DNA from: Bog-159 sp049511415
GTDB taxonomy: Bacteria; Acidobacteriota; Terriglobia; Bryobacterales; Bryobacteraceae
Direction of reading: 5' to 3'
Assembly: GCA_049511415.1 (NCBI GenBank)
Contig: JBEKYC010000047.1
Span: 1 to 55,616, forward strand
Length of the DNA: 55,616 nucleotides
Under the pieces are notes generated by a model that was given only the letters and a program-made list of their open reading frames with translations, ran no database searches and had not been told where the DNA came from. The first letter of the stretch is position 1. Each line of letters begins with the position of its first letter. Shown piece after piece: positions 9,258 to 16,925 of the stretch. The position numbers and the translations under genes are program-made.

Positions 9258-9512
9258 ATGTCGGTGATTCTGCATATTCCGGATTCCATCGTGAGCGGAT
9301 TGCGGCTGCCTGAGCCGGAAATTGAGCCACGGCTCAGGCTGGAATTGGCCTTGGCACTCTATAGTCAAGGAATTCTGTCCTTCGGCAAGGCGAGCGAGTT
9401 GGCTGCGGTCAGCCGTTTCCAATTTGCCGAATTCCTTGGCGGGCGCGGCATTCCGCGGCAGTACGGAGCGGAGGAGTTGGCGGAAGATCTCACCTATGCG
9501 CGTGGTGAGTAA
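9258..9512 (+). CDS. UPF0175-family antitoxin
   Basis: 84 residues. The start is ATG 9258 (MSVILHIPDSIV). The body RLRLELALALYSQGILSFGKASELAAVSRFQFAEFLGGRGI matches the UPF0175 family, short helix-turn-helix-like proteins usually encoded just before a DUF3368 PIN-fold protein. It is thought to neutralise the downstream toxin and possibly repress the operon. Its end overlaps the next start by 17 bases. CTATAGTCAA occurs upstream (9239-9248) and again inside the gene (9359-9368), exactly 120 bases apart. Confidence 0.88.
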   Translation: MSVILHIPDSIVSGLRLPEPEIEPRLRLELALALYSQGILSFGKASELAAVSRFQFAEFLGGRGIPRQYGAEELAEDLTYARGE

Positions 9513-9987
9513 TACGTCACCGCTATCGAATCTAGCAATTATCGGGCGGCTGCCACTGGTCTGGGAACAGTTCGGCGCTGTCATAATACCCGAGGCTGTT
9601 TCGACTGAATTGGCACGTCGGGCATACCCGCACGCCCTGGACGCACTCTCGGAGGCGCGCGGCAACAGTCTTCTGACAACGGTCTCGATTCGGGAGAGTG
9701 CCGCGGCCGATCTCTTAAGCGCGCAGCTGGACCGTGGCGAGGCAGAGGCGATCGCCTTAGCGACGCAGGTGAAGGCTGATTGGCTACTGATCGATGAGCG
9801 CGCCGGACGCCTGATCGCACGGCGTACCGGATTGCGAATCACTGGTGTACTGGGGATCCTGATTCGCGCCAAAACTCGTGGGAGGCTTGCGTTGGTAAAG
9901 CCGGAGCTGGAGGCATTGCGGTCAGAGGCCCGATTCTTTGTTGGAAACAACTTGGAGCGCGAGGTTCTGGCGGCTGTCGGCGAGTAA
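9496..9987 (+). CDS. DUF3368 PIN-fold toxin
   Basis: 163 residues from ATG 9496 (MRVVSNTSPLSNLAI), overlapping the antitoxin gene. The N-terminal VVSNTSPLSNLA places the asparagine/aspartate position of the PIN fold. DRGEAEAIALA supplies the central acidic residue, and DWLLIDERAGRLIARRTGLRITGVLGIL is the typical second half. PIN-domain toxins are metal-dependent ribonucleases; DUF3368 members are commonly paired with UPF0175 proteins, as here. Length is normal and no acidic position is obviously lost, so the module looks intact. Confidence 0.88.
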   Translation: MRVVSNTSPLSNLAIIGRLPLVWEQFGAVIIPEAVSTELARRAYPHALDALSEARGNSLLTTVSIRESAAADLLSAQLDRGEAEAIALATQVKADWLLIDERAGRLIARRTGLRITGVLGILIRAKTRGRLALVKPELEALRSEARFFVGNNLEREVLAAVGE

Positions 9988-10041
9988 TCCGCCGGGGCAT
10001 CCTAAGCGTGCGCGCTTGCAGGCGCTCAGAAGGTGTATCTT

Positions 10042-10890
10042 ATGATTCTGACAGCTATGACACGTAGAACCATGTTCCAACTGGCGGGTGCGGCGGCTGC
10101 CGTATCCCCTTTGAGCGCGCAGACGGCTCCGTTGAAGGGCCGATTGAAGCAGTCCGTGGCGCGGTGGTGCTACGGGAAGATCAGCCTCGACGACCTGGCG
10201 CGCGAAGGGGCGCGCATGGGCCTGAAGGGCATCGACCTGATCGATTACAAGGAATGGCCCACCGCGCAGAAGTACGGGCTGGTTCCGGCCATGACGCCCG
10301 GCGCCGGCACCATCGGCGACGGCTTCAACCGCAAGGAGAATCACGACCGGCTGGTGCGCGAGATGGAAGAGAACATCCCGCGCGCGGCCGCCGCGGGCGT
10401 GCCCAACGTGATCACGTTTTCGGGCAACCGGCGCGGCCAGGCGGATGCGGAGGGCCTGGACAATTGCACCATCGGGCTGAACCGCGTGAAGAAGCTCGCG
10501 GAGGATAAAGGCGTCACAATTTGCGTGGAGTTGCTCAACAGCAAGATCGACCACCACGATTACCAGTGCGATCACACCGCCTGGGGCGTGGAACTCATCA
10601 AGCGCGTGGATTCGCCGCGCGTGAAGCTGCTGTATGACATCTACCACATGCAGATCATGGAGGGGGATATCATCCGCACGATCCGGCAGAACATACAATA
10701 CATCGCGCATTTCCACACCGGCGGTGTGCCGGGGCGGCATGAACTGGATGGCACGCAGGAGCTGCAGTGGCGTTCGGTGGCCGAAGCGATTGTGGCGGCC
10801 GGGTTCTCGGGTTACTTTGCGCACGAGTTTGTGCCCACGCGGGATCCCATGACTTCGCTCGAGGAAGCTGTGAAGCTTTGCGATGTGTGA
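10042..10890 (+). CDS. Tat-exported TIM-barrel sugar isomerase-like protein
   Basis: 282 residues from ATG 10042, chosen for the AGAAGG at 10028-10033 about 9 bases upstream; ATG 10057 (MTRRTMFQLAGAAAA) is an alternative. The N-terminus has twin arginines followed by an alanine-rich hydrophobic stretch, indicating Tat export. The rest is an AP-endonuclease-2/xylose-isomerase-like barrel resembling hydroxypyruvate isomerase: metal-site residues are likely in ICVELLNSK, DIYHMQIMEGD, HFHTGGVPGRHELDG and YFAHEFVPT. Substrate is unknown. Export of this fold is common in Acidobacteriota and Planctomycetota. Confidence 0.85.
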   Translation: MILTAMTRRTMFQLAGAAAAVSPLSAQTAPLKGRLKQSVARWCYGKISLDDLAREGARMGLKGIDLIDYKEWPTAQKYGLVPAMTPGAGTIGDGFNRKENHDRLVREMEENIPRAAAAGVPNVITFSGNRRGQADAEGLDNCTIGLNRVKKLAEDKGVTICVELLNSKIDHHDYQCDHTAWGVELIKRVDSPRVKLLYDIYHMQIMEGDIIRTIRQNIQYIAHFHTGGVPGRHELDGTQELQWRSVAEAIVAAGFSGYFAHEFVPTRDPMTSLEEAVKLCDV

Positions 10891-10906
10891 GGCATAATAA
10901 AGCAAG

Positions 10907-11158
10907 ATGAGTCTGACCGATCAAGACAAGCAGTGGTTCGAAGAACGCCGGAACGAGGACAGGCGTTGGTTCGAAGAACGCCGGCTGGAAGAGAGGCGAC
11001 GGGTCGAGCAGCGGTTCGATGAGGACCGGCGATGGGCCGAGCGCCAGCGTGAGGAAGAGCGGCAGTGGCTCAACGCGCAGCTTGATCGGGTGGAAACAAG
11101 TCTGCTGACTGAATTCCAAAAGTGGGCCTCGCCGACGGAAGCGCGCCTGCGCACCTAG
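10907..11158 (+). CDS. Micro-protein built of five tandem 11-residue (hendecad) repeats
   Basis: 83 residues, starting 16 bases after the isomerase-like gene. After MSLTDQDK the chain is five contiguous 11-residue units (10931-11095), such as QWFEERRNEDR and RWFEERRLEER, followed by a non-repetitive tail TSLLTEFQKWASPTEARLRT. The first two units are nearly identical at the DNA level (TGGTTCGAAGAACGCCGG twice, 33 bases apart), pointing to recent unit duplication. A hendecad period is the signature of a right-handed or straight coiled coil, here with extreme Arg/Glu content and Trp or hydrophobic positions in register. There is no signal peptide, so it is probably cytoplasmic. Function unknown. 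Its stop overlaps the stop of the convergent gene. Confidence 0.7.
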   Translation: MSLTDQDKQWFEERRNEDRRWFEERRLEERRRVEQRFDEDRRWAERQREEERQWLNAQLDRVETSLLTEFQKWASPTEARLRT

Positions 11159-11556
11159 CCGGTAGCCAAACTCCCCATCAACTGCACGGCTGCCCCATGC
11201 GCGATCACCACATCCGGATCGCGCTGTAACGCGTCGAAATATTGCCCGCGGAACCCCGGACCGGATTCAGCCGGTGTCAGCAGCGCACGGGCTTGCGCCA
11301 GCAGGCGCGCGCCGTCGGCGGGAGTGGCCGGTTCGTCGGCATCCAGCGTCTCGTCGATCAGCACGATCAGCTCCGACAACTCGTGCAGCCAGGCGAAGAA
11401 TGGATCGTGCAGCACCAGGTTCAACAACTGTCCGCTGGACGTGATGCGCTGGATGTCGTGGTCATAACGCGCGCGTTCGGAATCGAGCAGCGTCTTATGC
11501 AGCTTGAGCAAGCCATTCCGTAGAGCGGTCAGGAGGCTGTGCGCGTCATCGGCCAT
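11155..11556 (-). CDS. Conserved hypothetical helical protein
   Basis: 133 residues (MADDAHSLLTALRNGLLKLHKTLLDSER). Predicted all-helical, with the distinctive middle GQLLNLVLHDPFFAWLHELSELIVLIDE. I believe this resembles a small conserved bacterial protein of unknown function, but cannot name the family. No signal peptide or membrane segment. Its stop codon is the reverse complement of bases overlapping the stop of the convergent hendecad gene (shared bases 11155-11158). Confidence 0.6.
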   Translation of the reverse strand: MADDAHSLLTALRNGLLKLHKTLLDSERARYDHDIQRITSSGQLLNLVLHDPFFAWLHELSELIVLIDETLDADEPATPADGARLLAQARALLTPAESGPGFRGQYFDALQRDPDVVIAHGAAVQLMGSLATG

Positions 11557-11584
11557 GCAGTCATGTTAGCGCGACGCCGTGCGT

Positions 11585-13972
11585 CTATTCGTGGCGCAGG
11601 GCGGTCATCGGGTCGACGTGCGCGGCGCGTCGCGCCGGGATGGCACTCGCCAGCGCCGAGATCGCCAACAGCACTCCGGCGACTGCCAGAAACGTCGGCG
11701 GATCGGTTGCTGTGACGCCGTAGAGCAGGCTGGCAAGGGCGCGCATGGCCACCAGCGACACTATCAGTCCCGCGGCGAGGCCGGCCAACACGGGCCGCAT
11801 GCCTTGCACCAGAATTAGCCTCTCCACCCTGCCGGATTCGGCGCCCAGCGCCACGCGGATGCCAATCTCGCGCACACGCTGGTTCACCGCGTAGGAGATC
11901 ACGCCATAAACGCCCATGCCCGCCAGGCAAAGCGCGAAGCCGGCCAAGACCGCGAGAAGCGCCATGGAAAATCGCCGGCGCATCAGCGAGTCACTGAGGT
12001 TCTGTTCCATAGTGGCGATCTTATACACCGGCAGATTGCGGTCTAGAGTGTGTACGCGCTGTTGCAGGGCGGGGACCAGCGCCAGTGGATCGCCCGCGGT
12101 GCGGACCACCAGATTCATGAACGGGCGCGGCGCCTGTAATGCGGGATGGTAAATGACCGGTTTTGGATCGTTCATCAGGTTCCGTTCCTTTACGCCGCCG
12201 ACGATCCCCACGATCTCGGAGTTGTCGCCGGGTTTCTGGCTGACGCGCGCATCGATCAGATACTGGCCAACGGCGTCGCCTTTCGGGAAGAAGGCGCGGG
12301 CCAGGGATTCATCGATGAGGCAGACACGATGCGTGCCGGCGCGGTCCTGCTCGGTGAAGAGACGGCCCTGCTTCAAAGAAATCCCCATGGTCTGAAAGTA
12401 TTCCGGTGTGGCGATGCGCTTCTGCACGTCGGGGACGGCTTCCGCTGCCGGCCAGGGACGTCCGGCGATCTGGAAATCGCCGCCGCCGCTACCGGCGCCG
12501 AACGGCAAGCCATCCACGGCGCCTGCCGCCGTGACGCCGGGCAACGCCTTGACCTCGGCGAGCAAGCCGGATTGAAACGCCGTAATGCGCGCGGGGTCGC
12601 GATACTGGAGCGGCGGCAGGCTGATGCGAGCGGTTAACACGTGATCGGGACGGAAGCCTGGATTCGCCTGCCAGAGCCGTGCGTAACTACGTAGCAGCAG
12701 TCCCGCGGCGGTCAGCAGCAGCACCGCCAGCCCGACTTCCGCCGCGACCAGAAGGCCGCGCAAGCGATTGCTCGAACGGCTGCGGCGGGCCGGACGGGTC
12801 TGGGAGGCGCTCAAGGCAGGCGCCAGTCCAAAGAACAGGCACGTCAGGAGAGCGACGCCCGCGGCGAACAGGAGCGCCGGCCAATCCAGGCGGACGGTCT
12901 GCCATCGCAGCAACTCCGGTGACGCGAAGCGGCGGAAAGCGGCCAGCACCCAGGCGCCGATCGCCACACCGGCGGCTCCGGCGATGCCGGCCAAGAACAG
13001 GCTCTCCGTGAGTAACTGGCGCACCAGACGGCCGCGGCTGGCGCCTAGCGCGATGCGCAGGCCGATCTCCTTCTGGCGGGCCGTGGCGCGCGCCAGCAGC
13101 AGATTGGCCACGTTCACGCAGCCGATCAGCAGCACCATGCCTACCGCGCCCAGCAGCACCAACAGGGGAGTGCGCAGATCCCCGGCGACCTGGCCGGCGA
13201 GCGGATCGAGTTCGATGTTCCAATCCGGCGGATACCATTCCGGCAGGCTGCGGGTCATACGGGCGGCGACCACTTTCATCTCGGCCCGCGCTTGGTCCAG
13301 GGTGACGCCGGTCTTCAGGCGCGCGACCACGTCCATGCTCTGGTGACCGCGCGCCTGCGGATCCAGTTGCGCCGGGGTGAATGCCAAGGGCAGATAGAGC
13401 TGCGCCTGTTCCATGAATTGCAGAACCGGTTGCACCACCCCGACGACGGTGAACTTTTCGGTATCTACCTCGATCTGCTTGCCGGCAATTTGCGGATCGG
13501 CGCCGAACCGGCTGCGCCAGAGGCTCTCCCCGAGGATGGCCACCCGATCCTGGCCGCCCCGCTCCTCGCCGGGCCGGAAGACGCGGCCGGTGATGGGCTG
13601 GACCCCCAGCATCGGGAACAGGCTGGTGGAGACCCGTAGGCCATAGACGCGCACCGGTTCGCCTGCGCCGGTCAAGTTCACGCTATTGGTTTGGAGCGCC
13701 GCGATGTGGGAGAACGAGCGGCTCAGATCGCGGTAATCCATGAAATCGAGCGCCGAATGGTCGGATTTGAAGAGATCGAACTTCGGCATATTCTTGGTTA
13801 CCAGCACCAGTTGCGCGGGATCGTGATAGGGCAGGGGATGCAGCAGGACCGCATCCACCGTGGTGAAGATGGCGGTGCTGGCGCCAATTCCTAAGGCCAG
13901 CGTCAGGATCGCGGTGAGAGCGAAACCTGGGCTACGGAGCAGGGTGCGAAGTGCATATCGCAGATTCAGCAT
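11585..13972 (-). CDS. ABC transporter permease of the duplicated FtsX/MacB (ADOP) type
   Basis: 795 residues with two copies of the MacB periplasmic-core plus FtsX module. The N-terminus RSPGFALTAILTLALGIGAS is the first membrane segment of the first module. Three FtsX helices follow at about 275-400 (LLIGCVNVANLLLARATARQKEIGLRIALGASRGRL). A second module begins near 410 (LLVAAEVGLAVLLLTAAGLLLRSY) and ends with a second FtsX set and PARRAAHVDPMTALRHE. ADOP permeases are expanded in Acidobacteriota and typically lack a neighbouring ATPase gene, as here. The substrate is unknown; MacB relatives act as mechanotransducers driving periplasmic export. Confidence 0.92.
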   Translation of the reverse strand: MLNLRYALRTLLRSPGFALTAILTLALGIGASTAIFTTVDAVLLHPLPYHDPAQLVLVTKNMPKFDLFKSDHSALDFMDYRDLSRSFSHIAALQTNSVNLTGAGEPVRVYGLRVSTSLFPMLGVQPITGRVFRPGEERGGQDRVAILGESLWRSRFGADPQIAGKQIEVDTEKFTVVGVVQPVLQFMEQAQLYLPLAFTPAQLDPQARGHQSMDVVARLKTGVTLDQARAEMKVVAARMTRSLPEWYPPDWNIELDPLAGQVAGDLRTPLLVLLGAVGMVLLIGCVNVANLLLARATARQKEIGLRIALGASRGRLVRQLLTESLFLAGIAGAAGVAIGAWVLAAFRRFASPELLRWQTVRLDWPALLFAAGVALLTCLFFGLAPALSASQTRPARRSRSSNRLRGLLVAAEVGLAVLLLTAAGLLLRSYARLWQANPGFRPDHVLTARISLPPLQYRDPARITAFQSGLLAEVKALPGVTAAGAVDGLPFGAGSGGGDFQIAGRPWPAAEAVPDVQKRIATPEYFQTMGISLKQGRLFTEQDRAGTHRVCLIDESLARAFFPKGDAVGQYLIDARVSQKPGDNSEIVGIVGGVKERNLMNDPKPVIYHPALQAPRPFMNLVVRTAGDPLALVPALQQRVHTLDRNLPVYKIATMEQNLSDSLMRRRFSMALLAVLAGFALCLAGMGVYGVISYAVNQRVREIGIRVALGAESGRVERLILVQGMRPVLAGLAAGLIVSLVAMRALASLLYGVTATDPPTFLAVAGVLLAISALASAIPARRAAHVDPMTALRHE

Positions 13973-14025
13973 GGATGTTGGACGTAGCTGCGGCCGGAAT
14001 GGCTTGTCGGCGGCCGCGGCCTTGT

Positions 14026-14409
14026 CTATCGTGGGCGGAAACGCTCGTCGATCGGAACCTGATAGCCGCTGGCCAGCCGATTCGACGCATTCGCCATGCC
14101 GGCCACGGCCATCAACTCGCCGAACATCTCATCGGACATGCCCGCCTTGCGCGCCGCCGCGGTGTGGGAGGCGATGCAGTACGGGCACTGGTTGGTCACG
14201 CTGACAGCCAGGTAAATCATCTCTTTGGTCAGGGCGTCCAGCGCGCCGGGGGCCATGATCTGCTTGACGTCCTCCCAGGTGCGGCGGAGCGAAGCCGGAT
14301 CGCGCGCCAGGGTCTTCCAGAAGTTGTTGATCCAGTCGGTCTGGCGCGTGGCCATAATGTCGTCGTAGACGGCGCGCACTTCCGGAGGGGCATCGGCATA
14401 TTCAATCAT
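14026..14409 (-). CDS. AhpD-like/carboxymuconolactone decarboxylase-family protein
   Basis: 127 residues from ATG 14409 (MIEYADAPPEVRAVYDDI). The signature CPYCIASHTAAARKAG contains the CxxC redox pair and nearby histidine of AhpD-type peroxidase-related proteins; the preceding helix EMIYLAVSVTNQ is also typical. Members with CxxCxxxH act as alkylhydroperoxidase-like thiol enzymes, commonly trimeric and cytoplasmic. It is divergent from the hexahaem gene with only about 54 bases between starts. No partner AhpC is visible in the window. Confidence 0.87.
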   Translation of the reverse strand: MIEYADAPPEVRAVYDDIMATRQTDWINNFWKTLARDPASLRRTWEDVKQIMAPGALDALTKEMIYLAVSVTNQCPYCIASHTAAARKAGMSDEMFGELMAVAGMANASNRLASGYQVPIDERFRPR

Positions 14410-14463
14410 GATGAGATTATAAAGGACCAAAATCCGTCCGCCCGGTTACACTATTGATTCGCG

Positions 14464-16047
14464 ATGCGGTATGTGCTGTTGCTGCTGGTGTTGATCCAGG
14501 GTGCGCGGGGCGATCCGGCCCGCTATGAATTGCGGGGCCGTCTGCTGCCCGGCACGCGCGCCTCGGTCTGGCTGCACGGGGCCACAGCGCCTTTCGAAGC
14601 CAGCACGCTGGCGGACGACGACGGCCATTTTCGCTTCCGGGATGTCGAGTCCGGCGCCTACGTGCTGGGCGTGTTTGTGCTCGGCCGCGGCGAAATCCGG
14701 CGCACCATCGAAGTGGGACCGAGCCAGGCACGCGGGGGAAATCGCATCGAATTGGCCGTGGAGTTGCGCGATGCCGCATTCGATGCGCGGGACAGTTTCG
14801 AGCGCGGCGCGATGGTCTCCGCCAAGGAACTGAGCATTCCGGACGAGGCCCGCCGCGCGTATGACGAGGCCGGCAAGAAGCTGGCCCGGCACGAAGTGGA
14901 TGCCGCCGTAGCGCATCTCCGCCGGGCCGTGGAGATCGCGCCGCAATTCGCGGAAGCCTGGAATCATCTGGGCACCATCGCCTACCAGACACGCGATTAT
15001 GCGCAGGCGGAGAGCTGCTTTCGAAAAGCGCTGGCCGCGGACCCGAAACTGTTCCAGCCTCTTGTGAATCTGGGCGGCGTGTTGATCAACCTGAAAAAGT
15101 TCGATGAAGCGTTGCAGTACAACTTGTACGCAAAGTTGAACCACCCCAACGATGCGCTGGCGAATTCCCAACTCGGGATGAATTACTTCTTCCTGGACCA
15201 GCCGGAGATGGCCAGCAAGTATCTGACCGCGGCCAAGCAGATCGATCCGGCGCACTTCTCGCATCCGCAACTGGTTCTGGCGCAGATCGATCTGAATCGG
15301 CAGGATCGCGCGGCGGCCGTGGTCGAGTTGGAGGAGTTTCTGCAGTATCATCCGGATGCGCCGGAAGCTGGAAAGATCAAGGACGACATTGCGCGTCTCG
15401 GTGCGCCGTCCGATCCGGCAAAGGAGTTCGCCGCGACTGGCATGGCGCGCTCGTTTGTGGAGTCACCCGAGCCGGCGGCAGATGCCGCGATCGGATCGGG
15501 ACGGCACTTTCGTATTCTGCTGAAGCGGACGGCCCCAGGCGTCTTGACCGCGTTGCCGCGGGAGGGCGGGCGACTCGCCGCCGCGCCCGGCTTCGAGTTT
15601 TCCGCCGCGTGCCTGAAGTGTCATGCGGCCGGCGAGGCGGATCATCCGCAGGCGATGAACTGCGCGAGTTGTCACGCCGCGGCGGGCGCCGGGAAGCCCT
15701 CCGAGGCGGCCTGCCTGAAATGCCACGTGGCGACCGGCGGACCCGGTTCCGGCCACGGCGCCACTTCTTCCGGCGAGGAAAACATCGAACTCAACAGCGC
15801 GGGCTACCGCCTGCTGGGATCGCATTGCTATCGGGCGGCCGCCGGCAAGCTTACCTGCGCCACCTGCCACCCGCCCCATACATTTTCGAAAACCATGGCC
15901 GAATTCCGGGCGGTCTGCCGGAGTTGCCACCCCACGCAACACAATGGCGCGGCGCTCGAATGTCCGCGATGCCACATGCCCAAGCGGCAGGTGGCGGATG
16001 TGCCGGGAATCCTGGTGACGGACCATCGCATCCAGCGGCCTTTGTAG
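14464..16047 (+). CDS. Exported TPR protein fused to a hexahaem cytochrome c domain
   Basis: 527 residues. A signal peptide (MRYVLLLLVLIQGARG) is followed by a carboxypeptidase-regulatory-like beta domain at about 20-95 (FEASTLADDDGHFRFRDVESGAYVLGVF), then about five TPR units at 125-310 (AWNHLGTIAYQTRDYAQAESCFRKAL). The C-terminal domain has six CxxCH haem-binding motifs starting at residues 383, 400, 417, 465, 485 and 500. The closing CHMPKRQVADVPGILVTDHRIQ resembles the end of known multihaem cytochromes. Probably a periplasmic electron-transfer protein docking partners through its TPRs. It converges on the TlpA/PQQ operon with only 2 bases between stops. ATG 14464 lacks a clear Shine-Dalgarno. 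Confidence 0.85.
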   Translation: MRYVLLLLVLIQGARGDPARYELRGRLLPGTRASVWLHGATAPFEASTLADDDGHFRFRDVESGAYVLGVFVLGRGEIRRTIEVGPSQARGGNRIELAVELRDAAFDARDSFERGAMVSAKELSIPDEARRAYDEAGKKLARHEVDAAVAHLRRAVEIAPQFAEAWNHLGTIAYQTRDYAQAESCFRKALAADPKLFQPLVNLGGVLINLKKFDEALQYNLYAKLNHPNDALANSQLGMNYFFLDQPEMASKYLTAAKQIDPAHFSHPQLVLAQIDLNRQDRAAAVVELEEFLQYHPDAPEAGKIKDDIARLGAPSDPAKEFAATGMARSFVESPEPAADAAIGSGRHFRILLKRTAPGVLTALPREGGRLAAAPGFEFSAACLKCHAAGEADHPQAMNCASCHAAAGAGKPSEAACLKCHVATGGPGSGHGATSSGEENIELNSAGYRLLGSHCYRAAAGKLTCATCHPPHTFSKTMAEFRAVCRSCHPTQHNGAALECPRCHMPKRQVADVPGILVTDHRIQRPL

Positions 16048-16049
16048 AC

Positions 16050-16925
16050 TTACTCCAGTCCGGCGCGCGCCAGCATATCGAGAAACTGTTTCCCCGTGCG
16101 CATGTCGATGGCCTGCGCAGCCAGGTTGCCGTTACGATCGTACACGAAGGTCTTGGGAATGCCTTCCACCTGAAACAGTTCGTTCACTTTGCGCCCCGGA
16201 TCGAGCAGAATGGGGTAGGTGATTTTGTGTTCGGCAATGAACGGTTCGACCTTACTCTGTTCCTCGTCGGAGATCGCCAGAATTACCAGCCCGCGCGGTC
16301 CGAAGCGCGCCTGCAGCGATTCCAGATCGGGCATCTCTTTGCGGCAAGGCGGGCACCAGGTGGCCCAGAAATTCACCAGCACCACCTGGCCGTGCAGATC
16401 TTTCAACGTCCAACGCTTTCCTTTGAGGTCGGTCAAAGAGAAATCCGCGCTCTGGCGGCGTTTGTCGGCGGCTTCCAGTCTGGCGGTGGCGGCGGCGAAT
16501 TGGGGATCGTCGAGCGAGGCGGTGACGTGCTCGTAGCGCACCAGTTGGGCGAGTGTGGAATATCCCATGGCCGGTTCGCCGTTGTGGATCGAGGGAGGCG
16601 ATTCATGAAGAGCCTGGGCCAGCGTGGTGGCTACTTCCTGTAACGTGCCCGCGCCCGGATCGCCTTCGGTGGCGAGATTGGCCAGCGAAGATGCCAGGCT
16701 CAGCTTTTGTTCACTGGGCGGAAGTGCGCGGATATCCAGCGCCAGGCGCCTGGTAGCATCCGGACGTTGATCGTCGGGCACGCCGCGTAAGCCGCGCAGT
16801 CTTTCCAGGATTGGCTTTTCGCCCTCGCTCCAGGCAGTCGGTGGCTGCTGCGCGGGCAGGAGCATGACGGCGAGCAATACGGCAGCGCTGGTTGCGAGAG
16901 AGACTCGCAGGCGGGTTTTGATCAT
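16050..16925 (-). CDS. TlpA-like membrane-anchored or secreted thiol-disulfide oxidoreductase
   Basis: 291 residues. N-terminal signal/anchor (about 8-25), a helical linker domain to about 145, then a thioredoxin fold at about 150-290. The active site is NFWATWCPPCRKEMPDL (WCPPC), and VEGIPKTFVYDRNG contains the conserved cis-proline. TlpA/ResA-type proteins reduce disulfides in the periplasm, often apocytochrome haem-binding cysteines. The convergent hexahaem gene makes that role plausible here, but this is inference. The start overlaps the stop of the upstream PQQ-propeller gene by four bases (ATGA), so the two are translationally coupled. Confidence 0.9.
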   Translation of the reverse strand: MIKTRLRVSLATSAAVLLAVMLLPAQQPPTAWSEGEKPILERLRGLRGVPDDQRPDATRRLALDIRALPPSEQKLSLASSLANLATEGDPGAGTLQEVATTLAQALHESPPSIHNGEPAMGYSTLAQLVRYEHVTASLDDPQFAAATARLEAADKRRQSADFSLTDLKGKRWTLKDLHGQVVLVNFWATWCPPCRKEMPDLESLQARFGPRGLVILAISDEEQSKVEPFIAEHKITYPILLDPGRKVNELFQVEGIPKTFVYDRNGNLAAQAIDMRTGKQFLDMLARAGLE

